Source of the DNA: an uncultured Lachnospiraceae bacterium
Lineage (GTDB): Bacteria; Bacillota; Clostridia; Lachnospirales; Lachnospiraceae
Length of the DNA stretch: 64,000 nt
Assembly (NCBI GenBank): GCA_946552115.1
Contig: CAMNRH010000005.1
Location: forward strand, 1 to 64,000
Direction: 5' to 3'
The stretch's first letter is position 1. Each line of letters begins with the position of its first letter. The notes under the pieces were generated by a model that did no database searches, was not told where the DNA came from, and was given only the letters and a program-made list of their open reading frames with translations. Position numbers and translations under genes: made by a program. Below are positions 49,419 through 58,359 of the stretch, one piece after another.

Positions 49419-50301
49419 TTCCCGGCTTAACCATGCGTTTATTCAGGCTCCCTCGCTGCCGCTGTCCGGGCATACCCGATATGTCCTGTTCAGCGACTGT
49501 CACAGAGGCGCCGGAACCTCCGGTGATAATTTTTTGAAAAATCAGCACCTCTACTTCGCCGCCCTTCAATACTATCTGGAAAAATGCTTCACTTATATTG
49601 AGCTGGGCGACGGAGATGAGCTCTGGGAAAACCGTTCCCTTACACAGATAAAATCTATCCACAACGACGCTTTCTGGCTGCTGTCAGACTTTTATTCCCG
49701 AGGGCAGCTTTATATGCTCTATGGAAATCACGATATGGTTAAAAAATATCCGAACTTTGCTTCCTGCCACTGCACCGATTATCCGTGCAGCACCTGTAAG
49801 CCGGAACCATTATTCCCCGACATTACTTTTCATGCCGGATTAATCCTGAAAAATCAATCCGACGGACCGGACGTTTACCTTACCCACGGCCATCAGGCTG
49901 ATTTTTTTAACAGCGTACTCTGGCGCCTCTCCCGCTTTCTTGTCCGTTACGTATGGAAGCCCCTTGAGAACATCGGATTTCTGGATCCGACAAGCGCCGC
50001 AAAAAATAATACCAAAAAGAAAAGAATCGAACGCGCCGGGATGAACTGGGCAAGAAATAAAGAAGTTATCCTAATTACCGGACATACGCACCGCCCTATG
50101 CTCGGCTCTGGGGACTCTCCTTTCTTCAACACCGGAAGCTGCGTGCATCCCCGCTGCATTACCTGTATTGAAATCTGCGGCTTTTGCCTGACACTGGTAA
50201 AATGGACGCTTTACACACGTCCTGACCGCACGCTCTATGTGGCGCGCGAAGCGCTGGCCGATTCTGTTTACCTGGATCATTTTCTCTTCATTGACAGCTA
50301 G
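49408..50301 (+). CDS. Metallophosphoesterase
   Basis: A 297-residue calcineurin-like phosphoesterase: LFSDCHRGAG (DxH), ELGDGDELWENR (GDxxD-like), YGNHDMV (GNHD), THGHQADFF, and ITGHTHRPMLG (GHxH). Related in size and motifs to UDP-diacylglucosamine hydrolase-like enzymes. A Cys-rich patch CHCTDYPCSTCKPEP follows the GNHD motif and may bind a metal. It is translationally coupled to the DUF4474 gene, suggesting an envelope-linked substrate; not proven. Confidence 0.85.
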   Translation: MSIDSRLNHAFIQAPSLPLSGHTRYVLFSDCHRGAGTSGDNFLKNQHLYFAALQYYLEKCFTYIELGDGDELWENRSLTQIKSIHNDAFWLLSDFYSRGQLYMLYGNHDMVKKYPNFASCHCTDYPCSTCKPEPLFPDITFHAGLILKNQSDGPDVYLTHGHQADFFNSVLWRLSRFLVRYVWKPLENIGFLDPTSAAKNNTKKKRIERAGMNWARNKEVILITGHTHRPMLGSGDSPFFNTGSCVHPRCITCIEICGFCLTLVKWTLYTRPDRTLYVAREALADSVYLDHFLFIDS

Positions 50302-50356
50302 TTCAGCCATATGCTAAGATTCTAATACGGATTAAAAAGATAAGGAAGTATGTGCC

Positions 50357-51487
50357 ATGAATAAAAAAGAAATACTGGAGGTACGAAAACAGTTCACTCC
50401 TGAAAATTGTGCCGTTACCCGCATCTGCGGCTGTTATGTCAACCACGAAAAAGAAAAGAAGACGGAACTGAAAAAAGCCTTTCTGTCCTTACCCGAAGAA
50501 GAAGCCTTTAAATATTTTGACATTTTTCGCCATACGCTCTCAGGAGTTTTAGGTAAAAATTTACTGCCGATGGAGTTCCCGTTAGACGCGGAGCTTCCGG
50601 GCGGCGCCCAGGAATTTCTCCTTAAGCTTCGCGACAGTAAGCTTGAAGACGACCTTTTAATTGAGGAATTTTACGACAGAATTATCACAAGCTACGATTA
50701 CCCGGAGAATTACTACATTGTACTCATCCATTCCGTATATGACGTTCCGGGAAAATCCTCCGACGGAACAGAGCTTTTCGACGCCTCAGATACTGTTTAC
50801 GAGCATATTCTGTGCAGCATCTGTCCGGTGAACCTGACAAAGGCCGGGCTCACCTATAATGCTGAGACAAATAATATCGAGGACCGAATTCGCGACTGGT
50901 TTGTTGAGCTCCCTGTAAAGGGCTTCCTCTTCCCTGCCTTTACAGACAGAGCCGCCGATATCCACAGCGTCCTTTACTACTCAAAAAAACCGGAGGAGCT
51001 CTGTCCTGATTTCATTGCAAATGTATTGGGAAGCCAGATCCCTCTAACGGCAAAGGACCAGAAAACAACCTTTCAGTCTGTCATCAGCAGCACATTAGGC
51101 GACACCTGCGATTACGAAACCGTCCGCAGCATTCACGATAATCTCAATGAAATGCTGGAAGAAACAAAGGAGTCTCCGGACCCGCTTGAGCTCTCCAGGC
51201 CGGACGTAAAACGGCTTCTGGAGCGAAGCGGAATCCCGGAGGAGAAGCTTGAAAATTTCGACGACACTTTTACCGAAACGGTAGGAGAAAAAAATACATT
51301 GCTGGCTACCAATATCGCCAGCACAAAAACTTTCCAGATTGAAACACCGGACGTGATTGTCAAGGTCAATCCTGAGCGCTCTGATTTGGTAGAAACACGT
51401 GAAATCGACGGGAGACGCTGCCTTGTAATCGCAATTGACGACCATCTGGAGGTAAACGGAATCGAAATTCGGAAAAATACGCAGTAA
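50357..51487 (+). CDS. DUF4317 family protein
   Basis: A 376-residue cytosolic protein common in Lachnospiraceae. It opens with the family's NKKEILEVRKQFTPENCAVTRICGCYV and has VLIHSVYDVPGKSSDG and GFLFPAFTDRAADIHSVLYY. Acidic, no membrane segment or known catalytic motif. Third gene of a plus-strand cluster with DUF4474 and the phosphoesterase. Function unknown. Confidence 0.87.
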   Translation: MNKKEILEVRKQFTPENCAVTRICGCYVNHEKEKKTELKKAFLSLPEEEAFKYFDIFRHTLSGVLGKNLLPMEFPLDAELPGGAQEFLLKLRDSKLEDDLLIEEFYDRIITSYDYPENYYIVLIHSVYDVPGKSSDGTELFDASDTVYEHILCSICPVNLTKAGLTYNAETNNIEDRIRDWFVELPVKGFLFPAFTDRAADIHSVLYYSKKPEELCPDFIANVLGSQIPLTAKDQKTTFQSVISSTLGDTCDYETVRSIHDNLNEMLEETKESPDPLELSRPDVKRLLERSGIPEEKLENFDDTFTETVGEKNTLLATNIASTKTFQIETPDVIVKVNPERSDLVETREIDGRRCLVIAIDDHLEVNGIEIRKNTQ

Positions 51488-51499
51488 TTAACAATTAGA

Positions 51500-51525
51500 A
51501 AGGGCGCCCCGGCAATGAGGCGCCT
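51500..51525 (+). terminator. Possible terminator after DUF4317 gene
   Basis: GGCGCC at 51503-51508 and 51519-51524 can pair around a 10-base loop shortly after the stop codon; the T content that follows is weak. Confidence 0.35.
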
Positions 51526-51539
51526 GTCTGTATAGAGAT

Positions 51540-51702
51540 TTAGTTTACTGTATTTCTGCTGATTCCGAGGATATTCATAATTGCTTCCTGTAAAACTCTG
51601 GAATAATTCAGTCCCTTTTTATCATCCTCTTCCTGAACAATATCACTCGTATACGGCTCTGGAATTCCCTTTCCGTCATCCAACGGTTTTTTTATATGCC
51701 CT
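51540..51702 (-). pseudogene. HicB-like antitoxin remnant
   Basis: An open frame of 52 codons without a start (preceded by a stop) reads PLDDGKGIPEPYTSDI, then DDKKGLNYSRVLQEAIMNILGI and ends in a stop. The first part resembles the end of the HicB partial-RNase-H domain (GKxIPEPS) and the second the C-terminal HTH/ribbon helix (GINFSQVLQEALKEKLGI). The linking segment of about 30 residues and the whole N-terminal domain are missing. No hicA toxin gene is seen beside it. Confidence 0.5.
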
Positions 51703-51722
51703 TAATCCTGCGGAGAAGCAAT

Positions 51723-52043
51723 CTACGCATAGGCATCAATATATTCCCCGGTATTCGGCGAATTTTGAGATGCTTTTTTTTCATTAGACTGATCATTCCC
51801 GGTTTTTTTGGTGCGCTCCTCTTCCTGTTGCTTTAACTGTTGGATTTGTTTTTCAATTTCTTGAATTTGTTTCTCAATCTTTTTCTTTTGTTCCTCGTCT
51901 TTGTTCCGAACTGCTTTTTGTCGTTCTGCATTTAGCTTTTGCAGTTGCTGCTCTAACGACTTTACTTTTGCGTCAGCGCCAGCGCTTTGATTTGGCCGGG
52001 TATTTGTAGACGGACAGCCTGAACTGATAGCAGGAATACCCAT
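51723..52043 (-). CDS. FlxA-like coiled-coil protein
   Basis: A 106-residue protein opening MGIPAISSGCPSTNTRPN behind AGGAGGTGATTTT. From residue about 25 to 80 it is a continuous heptad coiled coil rich in Gln, Glu and Lys (SLEQQLQKLNAERQKAV, KKIEKQIQEIEKQIQQL), then a polar tail. It resembles FlxA-like family proteins of unknown role. It lies between two decayed genes, which suggests a region of turnover. Confidence 0.7.
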   Translation of the reverse strand: MGIPAISSGCPSTNTRPNQSAGADAKVKSLEQQLQKLNAERQKAVRNKDEEQKKKIEKQIQEIEKQIQQLKQQEEERTKKTGNDQSNEKKASQNSPNTGEYIDAYA

Positions 52044-52087
52044 AAAATCACCTCCTGATTGGAGCATAAAGATTTTTTAAAATAAAA

Positions 52088-52350
52088 TCAATAGGTTTGT
52101 TCTGAAATGTTCTCTGGATGTAATGAAATGTTCAACAGCACATGCAAAGAAAAACGCTGTCCCACTTTTTCTGTCAGTGTAGCACCATGATATTTTTCCG
52201 CCACCGATTTGATATTGGAAAGCCCCGTTCCCGCCGGGGGCAGCGGTTCATCTGAACAGGTGTTTTCAAACGATTGCGTTATCCAACGCATTTGCAAAAA
52301 TCACACACAAATCAAAATCATCCATCCCGCAGGGCCTTGGCAGGAGCAGC
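52088..52350 (-). pseudogene. GHKL sensor histidine kinase remnant (frameshifted)
   Basis: Two frames together give the ATPase domain of an AgrC-type GHKL kinase. The first frame reads MDDFDLCVIFANALDNAI (the N box) and then hits a stop near 52283. The second frame continues with PPAGTGLSNIKSVAEKYHGA (G box) and FSLHVLLNIS to a stop at 52088. The sequence between the N box and G box is shortened, and everything upstream (sensor, dimerisation His) is absent. It is a dead fragment. Confidence 0.65.
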
Positions 52351-52378
52351 GAAACCTCTCTTTCACATAACGCAAAAG

Positions 52379-52402
52379 AGAATCGGCATTAGCCGATTCC
52401 CT
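52379..52402 (-). terminator. Terminator at the end of the prophage lysis module
   Basis: GAGAATCGGC / GCCGATTCCC-type stem around 52379-52402; on the minus strand it is followed by CTCTTTTGCG. It lies about 160 bases past the lysin stop. The remainder of 52403-52562 is AT-rich without a gene; the left attachment site of the prophage should be near here but no repeat could be identified from one side. Confidence 0.45.
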
Positions 52403-52562
52403 CATTTCCCTTTTCAGTTCAATGCGGAGAAAGGGACTTTTTACTATCAAAATAATATAATATTTATTTGTAATAGCACGATTTTAAGCCATTTCTCCGT
52501 ATTATTTATTAAATAATATAAACATAAATGCCCCTTTTTTGCCCCTTGCTGCCCTCTGAAAA

Positions 52563-53543
52563 TCATAAATCCTTTTCCACTTTTTCAAGTATCAGCTGCA
52601 GCCGGTCAATCCCGTTCTGATCATCCCCGGCACCTCCGTCCTTATCATCATATTCCCATTTCAGATAACCTTTTCCTTTCGGCGATACCCGGTATTTGGC
52701 CTCATAATATCCTGTCTTCTCCGGCTCCGGGGTATCAAAGTATATTGCTATTCCGATCACATAATCCGATAAGTCTTTATTTTGCTGGTTCTTCCCCAGA
52801 AGTCCCTGCTTCGTCATCGTAAGACGGAACCAGCCGGCTGCTCCCAGATTCTTGATCTGCACATTCCGGATGAAATGACCGCGGACGCCTGCATAGTTAT
52901 CTCCGCATCCATCGGAACATTTCAATCCGGTCATCCATCCCAGCCAGCCATCCTCTTTCGTGTATACACGGTATTTCGGCTCAGGCGGTTTCGCTTTACC
53001 GGATGCCGGCTTCTGAGGGGACGCATCCTTTCCTCCTTTATAATGAAGAAACCCATCCCACGGATAATCATAGTAGGCCCGTATCTGACTTTCCTTTCCG
53101 GTCTGGTCCCCGGTTTTCCCATAAATACTGCCGTTCTCAGCTATAGAAAACTCTCCCAGCTTTCCGCCGCCAAGACACATTGCCGTATGGTTTTTTTCAT
53201 TTAAACAGATGTCACCGCGTACCGGCCTGTACCCGCTGCCGGCTGGATGCCACTTGAATAACCCCGTGGCTAAAAAGCCGGCTTTCATATTCCCTGTATA
53301 GGTCGCATTCACCTGGATTCCAAGAACTGCCTTATAAATGGATATCATCGCCGAGCTGCAGTCCCGGTCCCCCTGTGCAAGCTTATAATCTTTTCCATAT
53401 ACCGTTACCGTACAATCTCCCTCTCCGTCTCCCCAGCGTCCCGGCGTACCCCCGGCCTGGGTGTATCCGTGCCAGCTATGGGTACATAAGTGCTCCATGC
53501 ACTGCGCGGCCGTTTCGCATACCTGTGATACTGTCATTGCCAT
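52563..53543 (-). CDS. Phage endolysin (Amidase_5/NlpC-like) with ChW-like C-terminal repeats
   Basis: A 326-residue lysin. N-terminal peptidase: GDRDCSSAMISIYKAVLG (nucleophile Cys), WHPAGSGYRPVRGDICLNEKNHTAMCLGGG (His region), ending near residue 170 with YYDYPWDGFLHY. After a Lys/Pro linker the C-terminal half has YRVYTKEDGWLGWMTG...AGVRGHFIRNVQIK and YRVSPKGKGYLKWEYDD...GAGDDQNGIDRLQLIL, resembling clostridial ChW wall-binding repeats. The start is the first ATG 13 bases past AGGAGG. Last gene of the phage late operon; follows the holin. Confidence 0.85.
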   Translation of the reverse strand: MAMTVSQVCETAAQCMEHLCTHSWHGYTQAGGTPGRWGDGEGDCTVTVYGKDYKLAQGDRDCSSAMISIYKAVLGIQVNATYTGNMKAGFLATGLFKWHPAGSGYRPVRGDICLNEKNHTAMCLGGGKLGEFSIAENGSIYGKTGDQTGKESQIRAYYDYPWDGFLHYKGGKDASPQKPASGKAKPPEPKYRVYTKEDGWLGWMTGLKCSDGCGDNYAGVRGHFIRNVQIKNLGAAGWFRLTMTKQGLLGKNQQNKDLSDYVIGIAIYFDTPEPEKTGYYEAKYRVSPKGKGYLKWEYDDKDGGAGDDQNGIDRLQLILEKVEKDL

Positions 53544-53597
53544 GATTATATCGCCCCCTCCTAATACAAAGAGGAGCGGTGTCACCCGCCCCGCCTG

Positions 53598-53885
53598 CTA
53601 CTGCTGTTTCCCCGGTAAACTCCCGTCTTTGTCCAAAAGATTCCGCATCATTTCATATAGCCCCGTACTGGCCAGCCCCGAAATCATTCCCCCGAGCACC
53701 ACCGTCGCATTGAGCCCTGCAGATAGATTCATCAAAATATTTATTATACATCCGGCCGACAGCGCGGCCAGCGGAATGTATTTGTTTGGAAAGCCCGTAA
53801 ACGCTGTTTTCAGCGCAAAGCCCAGGCATAAACAAATCCCAAGAGTGACCAAATCCACATATTCAAATAAATAAGTAATATCCAT
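53598..53885 (-). CDS. Phage holin
   Basis: A 95-residue membrane protein with three hydrophobic segments (LVTLGICLCLGFALKTAF, IPLAALSAGCIINILMNL, ATVVLGGMISGLASTGLYEMM) and a charged tail, in the usual place before the lysin. It should form the membrane lesion that releases the endolysin. Confidence 0.8.
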   Translation of the reverse strand: MDITYLFEYVDLVTLGICLCLGFALKTAFTGFPNKYIPLAALSAGCIINILMNLSAGLNATVVLGGMISGLASTGLYEMMRNLLDKDGSLPGKQQ

Positions 53886-53897
53886 ATTTTTTCTCCT

Positions 53898-54191
53898 TTA
53901 CTTTCTGATTTCCAGTTCCAAAACTTCCTTGTACATTTCGGTTACCATGCCGTTTCCGCCCAGCTCATGATATGCTTCATACATATCAATGAAATTTCCC
54001 AACGCATAGGACGGGATATGTCCCAGCGCCATATATCTGTCGTGATATTCGATCAGCTGGACCCGCAAAAGCAGCATCGTTCCCTTACTATTGGCGTCCC
54101 GGTCTTTTTTCTGGTTCTTCAACAGCCATACGATATAACCAAGTACAACCGGAACCGCCGTTACACAAATATCTACGATAAACTGCTGCAT
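53898..54191 (-). CDS. Small phage membrane protein, lysis module
   Basis: A 97-residue protein with one N-terminal membrane segment (ICVTAVPVVLGYIVWLL) and a soluble helical part (LRVQLIEYHDRYMALGHIPSYALGNFIDMYEAYHELGGNG). Proteins of this design are common just upstream of holin genes in clostridial prophages; the function is unknown. Could be a lysis accessory or second holin. Confidence 0.75.
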   Translation of the reverse strand: MQQFIVDICVTAVPVVLGYIVWLLKNQKKDRDANSKGTMLLLRVQLIEYHDRYMALGHIPSYALGNFIDMYEAYHELGGNGMVTEMYKEVLELEIRK

Positions 54192-54274
54192 TGGAATGCG
54201 CTCCTTTCTTATTCTCCCATAAAAATAAGGCCCTTACGGCCCAGCCCGGATTTCCATGATTCCCATCCCCTTTC

Positions 54275-55072
54275 CTATTTCACAAGTTCAAAATACTGCC
54301 CTGCCAATGCAGATGGCAGGAACTGCAGCACAACGCTCTCTCCGTCCTCCATCCCCTCACGGATCATCCGGTAGGCCTGTCCATCCTCCAGATAGTAAAG
54401 CCCTTTCACATACTCCATGCCGGCCGCTGCCGGAATCGGGTCTTCCAATGTACCGGCGTGGCTTTCATCCATCCGGATGAAGAGACTCTCTGTCCCATCA
54501 CCTGGTATCCATTCCACCCGGAAGCTCTGATTTTCATGAATTGTCTTATACAGCTGGTTCCGATGCGTAAATTTATACCCGGCCTCCGCCGCGGTAAACC
54601 CTTTCGCCACCAGTTCCTCCCAGGCCGGATAAATGGCCTTTACTTTCAGGGCGTCCACGTCAGATAATACCTGCGCGTTTACCCTCGCCACCATGACGGA
54701 AGCGTTCAGGACTTCATTCTGCTCAAATGGTATTCCATTCGCCTTTAAATCCTCCGCGATGGATTTCGCCTTTAAGGCGTCTGCCTCTGCGGCTGTCAGC
54801 CTCTGCTCTGTCACGTCGACGGCCTTTGTCAGAATCACAGTCCGGGTATCCCCCACCAGCATCACGCCGCCGTATACGCTCCATTCGGACAGCTCTCCGT
54901 ACTTTTCATGGCTGTCTGTCAGCAAATCTATTACGGCAAGGTTTGCAGGGACGGAAAACAGCTCCTGAAGCTCCTCAGGCGGCTTGTCCGTAAAATCAAT
55001 CTCCAGTCTCCCGTTTGTAATCTCCGCCCGTTTTGCATGATGCTCCGAGCCGTCCATGAATTTGATATACAT
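54275..55072 (-). CDS. Phage tail-associated protein with carbohydrate-binding-like end
   Basis: A 265-residue protein between the tail tip protein and lysis genes. The N-terminal part has MYIKFMDGSEHHAKRAEITNGRLEIDF; the centre is helical (AAEADALKAKSIAEDLKANGI) and the C-terminal part (AAEAGYKFTHRNQLYKTIHENQ, YVKGLYYLEDGQAYRM) resembles the short chitin-binding-like modules seen in XkdW-type tail proteins. Likely a tail fibre accessory. Confidence 0.7.
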   Translation of the reverse strand: MYIKFMDGSEHHAKRAEITNGRLEIDFTDKPPEELQELFSVPANLAVIDLLTDSHEKYGELSEWSVYGGVMLVGDTRTVILTKAVDVTEQRLTAAEADALKAKSIAEDLKANGIPFEQNEVLNASVMVARVNAQVLSDVDALKVKAIYPAWEELVAKGFTAAEAGYKFTHRNQLYKTIHENQSFRVEWIPGDGTESLFIRMDESHAGTLEDPIPAAAGMEYVKGLYYLEDGQAYRMIREGMEDGESVVLQFLPSALAGQYFELVK

Positions 55073-55117
55073 AATTTCTCCTTTCCTGTGCGACGTCGCA
55101 CATATAAAAAATAAGTA

Positions 55118-57586
55118 CTAGACCCCTATCACCTGTCTCAGTACCCACTTCGCATTGTTCCCTTTATTGTTATAATCATTTCCTTTGATAGTTGTATTAT
55201 CAATATACACATATTTTCCGCCTGATACCGTTGGATTATTAGTCGCACAAAGCGGACAGTCAAAACCTGTCCCGCTGTGACTGGCTACCAATGCTTTCGG
55301 AATAAAATGCGTTACCCATCCATAATTTTTTGCTCCTCCGTCATACCGGCTCCATACAAGTACAATTCCAGTATTCTGTGCAGATACCCCCTGGGACAAA
55401 GTTATGGACTGCGTTCCATTCATATACAACCCGCCGCCGCTGTATAACGACTTATTCGATTTTAACGCGGCAAGCCCGGTATTCACTGTATTAACGCTGC
55501 TCTTTAAACTGTTAAGCGTTGCCCCAACATAAATGCTGTATTTTTGCAGCCATATATCGCCCGGATCCGAGCTCCCAGATGCATCCGTCGTTACACTAAT
55601 ATTTCCGAAAACGCGGGCTTCTCCCTCTATCGTTAATCCTGGCTGCACCACGATGTCATTATTAACCGCTGTCTGCTCCTCCGCCCCGGCAACGAGGGAA
55701 AGATATTGTTTTCCCATGTTATAGCCTGTAGACTTAACCCGGACTAATTTTATAGGAATCTTATTTTCCTTGTCTCCGTTAAGATAGAAGTTAATACCAG
55801 TATTTACATATATTTCATCAGCAGTCACACTGCCCTCAAAACTTCCAGTAGCCCCAATTAAATTTGCTCCTGAAATGGTCCCGGTAGCTGTAATATCCTG
55901 AGCGAATAAATCCTGTACATCTATCTTGGATGCATTTATCGCATTGGTCGCTATCTTTTCTGTTGTAACCGCTCCGGCAACCAGCTTTGAAGTTGTGATA
56001 GATTCGGCTGCTATCTGATTCGCCGTAACACTGTTTGCCACAATATCCGTTCCATTCAGATACTTCTGATAAACCTCTTTTTCCAGCTCTTCAGCGGAAA
56101 GTCCGCTGCTATCCACATTAATCTGATAGACAATGGAATCCTTTCCAGTAACCAGCAGGCGGTCTACAGACAAAGTACCTGCATCAATAACGTCTGCATT
56201 AATCTTTACGCCTGATAGATAGCCTGTAACGTGTCCGTCTACAATCGTTGCTTCTGACAGCAGTCCTACATCTGCCAGAAGAATACCTACATTTGCCTTA
56301 TCAATATTTGCGGTATCCAGATTTGAAAGGTCCGCTTCCAGAAATTTCAGCTTCGCAATCTCCGCCTCCAAGGTATCCACTGTAAGCAAATGCATCTTTG
56401 CATACTCAGCGCTGATATAATTGGCTTCCAAATACTCAACCGTAATATCTGTACTCGTTATTTTATCTACGCGCAGCGTCAGCGCTTTCAAATCTTTGAT
56501 ATTGGCCTTATCCGCTTCCAAAAATCCTATTTTCGCGACTGCTGCCAGCATGCGCTCCTGAAACTGCTGCATCGGTCCTTTATAATCCCGCTCCGTCTCC
56601 TCCTCAGAATATCCCACACAGGAAAAGGAAGCGGACACACCGCCGTCATAGCTGAATTCCAGCGTCATAGCAGGAACTTTATAAGAATTCTCATTCCCAT
56701 CCTTTACAACTACAATATCCCACGGATCCAGCCTGATATCGCCCAGAGGCATATTTACCTCTGATACTGTGTAAGTAAAGCCCTCAACTTCATCATAAAT
56801 CCGATCTAGCTCCTGTTGTGTCATAAAGGGATTGGAAATTTCAATTCCCTGTATTCCTGTCCCTGCAGAGATACTGAAAGTATTTCCCTCTTCATCCTGT
56901 CCTGTAGAGCAAGTAATACGTCCCAGAATAAAAGGCCGCTCTTCATGGGAAAAGCCTCTTGTATTCGACCCGGTTATCTCATATTCCGGAACTATTGTCC
57001 ACCAGTGAAGCCGTATGACGCCATCACGGTCAACATTCGCAAATTTTCCATATTTCTGTGCAATGTACATCAATACTTCCCGGTATGTATAGCCCTCCGG
57101 TACGCTCATGGGAAGTGGTATAAGCCCCGTTACGTCAATCGGTACTCCTGTCATTCTGGAAATATCATTTAACACAGTTACTGTATTTACTTCTGACAGA
57201 GAACACACATAGATTCCAGAAAGCTTCAGCATCCGGTCATAGGCTGTGAATTTTGTTTTTCCATTGTCTGTACTGGGTTTTTCCGGTGTGAAGAGGCCCA
57301 TTGGTATATATTCATACCTGTCTTCCTCAGAATCCAACAGGAGCCCTATTTCAAGTTCCCATTCCTTTCCTGGTATGGAAATGTCCTGTCTGTCCATTTC
57401 CGCCTCTACGCGCTGCGATATCGTGCTTCCGAGTGTGATATTGTCCGTGCTGTTCGAACCCCCGTAAATCTTAATGGAATTTATTCCTATATCAATAACA
57501 TCCTCTTTACTGACAAATCTTGCCTTAAATCTTCTCCCATCCTCCCGTATCCGCGTGTTGAACAGTTCAGAAGCCTTTAAGTACAT
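55118..57586 (-). CDS. Phage tail tip / receptor-binding protein (gp58-like)
   Basis: An 822-residue structural protein. The start is ATG six bases after AGGTG (MYLKASELFNTRI); a GTG upstream overlaps the ribosome site. The first 330 residues look like a baseplate hub domain (PMGLFTPEKPSTDNGKTKFTAYDRML). From about 370 to 600 there is an Ala/Asp/Ile-rich stem with quasi-repeats (FLEADKANIKDLKALTL, FLEADLSNLDTANIDKANV, SVTANQIAAESITTSKLVAGAVTTEKIATNAINASKI) like fibrous gp58 proteins. The last part (VLVWSRYDGGAKNYGWVTHFIP) is a globular, probably host-binding, head. Confidence 0.83.
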   Translation of the reverse strand: MYLKASELFNTRIREDGRRFKARFVSKEDVIDIGINSIKIYGGSNSTDNITLGSTISQRVEAEMDRQDISIPGKEWELEIGLLLDSEEDRYEYIPMGLFTPEKPSTDNGKTKFTAYDRMLKLSGIYVCSLSEVNTVTVLNDISRMTGVPIDVTGLIPLPMSVPEGYTYREVLMYIAQKYGKFANVDRDGVIRLHWWTIVPEYEITGSNTRGFSHEERPFILGRITCSTGQDEEGNTFSISAGTGIQGIEISNPFMTQQELDRIYDEVEGFTYTVSEVNMPLGDIRLDPWDIVVVKDGNENSYKVPAMTLEFSYDGGVSASFSCVGYSEEETERDYKGPMQQFQERMLAAVAKIGFLEADKANIKDLKALTLRVDKITSTDITVEYLEANYISAEYAKMHLLTVDTLEAEIAKLKFLEADLSNLDTANIDKANVGILLADVGLLSEATIVDGHVTGYLSGVKINADVIDAGTLSVDRLLVTGKDSIVYQINVDSSGLSAEELEKEVYQKYLNGTDIVANSVTANQIAAESITTSKLVAGAVTTEKIATNAINASKIDVQDLFAQDITATGTISGANLIGATGSFEGSVTADEIYVNTGINFYLNGDKENKIPIKLVRVKSTGYNMGKQYLSLVAGAEEQTAVNNDIVVQPGLTIEGEARVFGNISVTTDASGSSDPGDIWLQKYSIYVGATLNSLKSSVNTVNTGLAALKSNKSLYSGGGLYMNGTQSITLSQGVSAQNTGIVLVWSRYDGGAKNYGWVTHFIPKALVASHSGTGFDCPLCATNNPTVSGGKYVYIDNTTIKGNDYNNKGNNAKWVLRQVIGV

Positions 57587-57596
57587 CGGTATCACC

Positions 57597-57950
57597 TCAT
57601 TCCTGCGGACTTATCATAAAACCAAGCGCTTCCAGTTCTTCAAACGTAAGACTGTCAAACTGTCCGGAATCACATTTTTCAAATTCAGTCATGGGCACTG
57701 TCTGTATTTCACACGCAACATCCATGTTTAAAAGCTCCGTCAATTCCGTATCTGTTTCTGTCTGTCCCACCGATACATCATCCTGCCGATAGCGCTCTTT
57801 CAATTCAAGAAGCTGTTCATTATAGGCATCTGCATAAGGCTTTAGCTTTTCATAGTTCAGCTTTATAGCATATGCCAGACGCATCGGCAGTTTCCTTTCC
57901 CTTAATTTCCCTTTTATATTGAAAAAGACAAGTAAATCTTTATTTTTCAT
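57597..57950 (-). CDS. Phage protein, DUF1617-like
   Basis: A 117-residue soluble acidic protein located between the tail tip and distal tail genes. LPMRLAYAIKLNYEKLKPYADAYNEQLLELKERY matches the style of DUF1617 proteins from siphoviruses of Firmicutes, which carry a helical N-terminal half. It ends FDSLTFEELEALGFMI. Function unknown. Confidence 0.72.
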   Translation of the reverse strand: MKNKDLLVFFNIKGKLRERKLPMRLAYAIKLNYEKLKPYADAYNEQLLELKERYRQDDVSVGQTETDTELTELLNMDVACEIQTVPMTEFEKCDSGQFDSLTFEELEALGFMISPQE

Positions 57951-57961
57951 TATGAACTCCT

Positions 57962-58315
57962 TTATTTTTCGATGATATCAACTCCCACGCCCTGATACGC
58001 CGGAAGCCCGGGCGCATAAGAATATACCGGATATGTCGGACCGCCCGCGTACATTCTTTTTGTCTTCTGTGCATTGGCTGCTGACGGATCCAAAAACGTG
58101 CAGTTAAAAAAGGCCTTTGACAAATGCTTGTCTATCCTTTCTGTCTCCTCGGGTGTCAGTATCCCCCATTGTATTTTAAGCGTCAGTTTAATAGCGACAA
58201 GATCGCCCGTCATATCTCCGGAATCTACTCTTCCTGTATTTTGTGACCATATTTTTTCCTTATGTATTTCCAGCTTCTGCGGCTCCGGCATCGTTTCTCC
58301 GTCAAATTTTAACAT
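57962..58315 (-). CDS. Phage structural protein, DUF6711-like
   Basis: A 117-residue protein with a beta-rich N-terminus (MLKFDGETMPEPQKLEIHKEKIWSQNTGRVDSGDMTGDLVAIKLTLKIQWG) and a C-terminal tail (YAGGPTYPVYSYAPGLPAYQ). It resembles small proteins found after the tape measure gene in clostridial phages and probably belongs to the tail tip. Confidence 0.72.
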   Translation of the reverse strand: MLKFDGETMPEPQKLEIHKEKIWSQNTGRVDSGDMTGDLVAIKLTLKIQWGILTPEETERIDKHLSKAFFNCTFLDPSAANAQKTKRMYAGGPTYPVYSYAPGLPAYQGVGVDIIEK

Positions 58316-58359
58316 TTCTTTTTTCCTCCCATTTTAAGCAGGGGCGCCGAACAGCGCCC

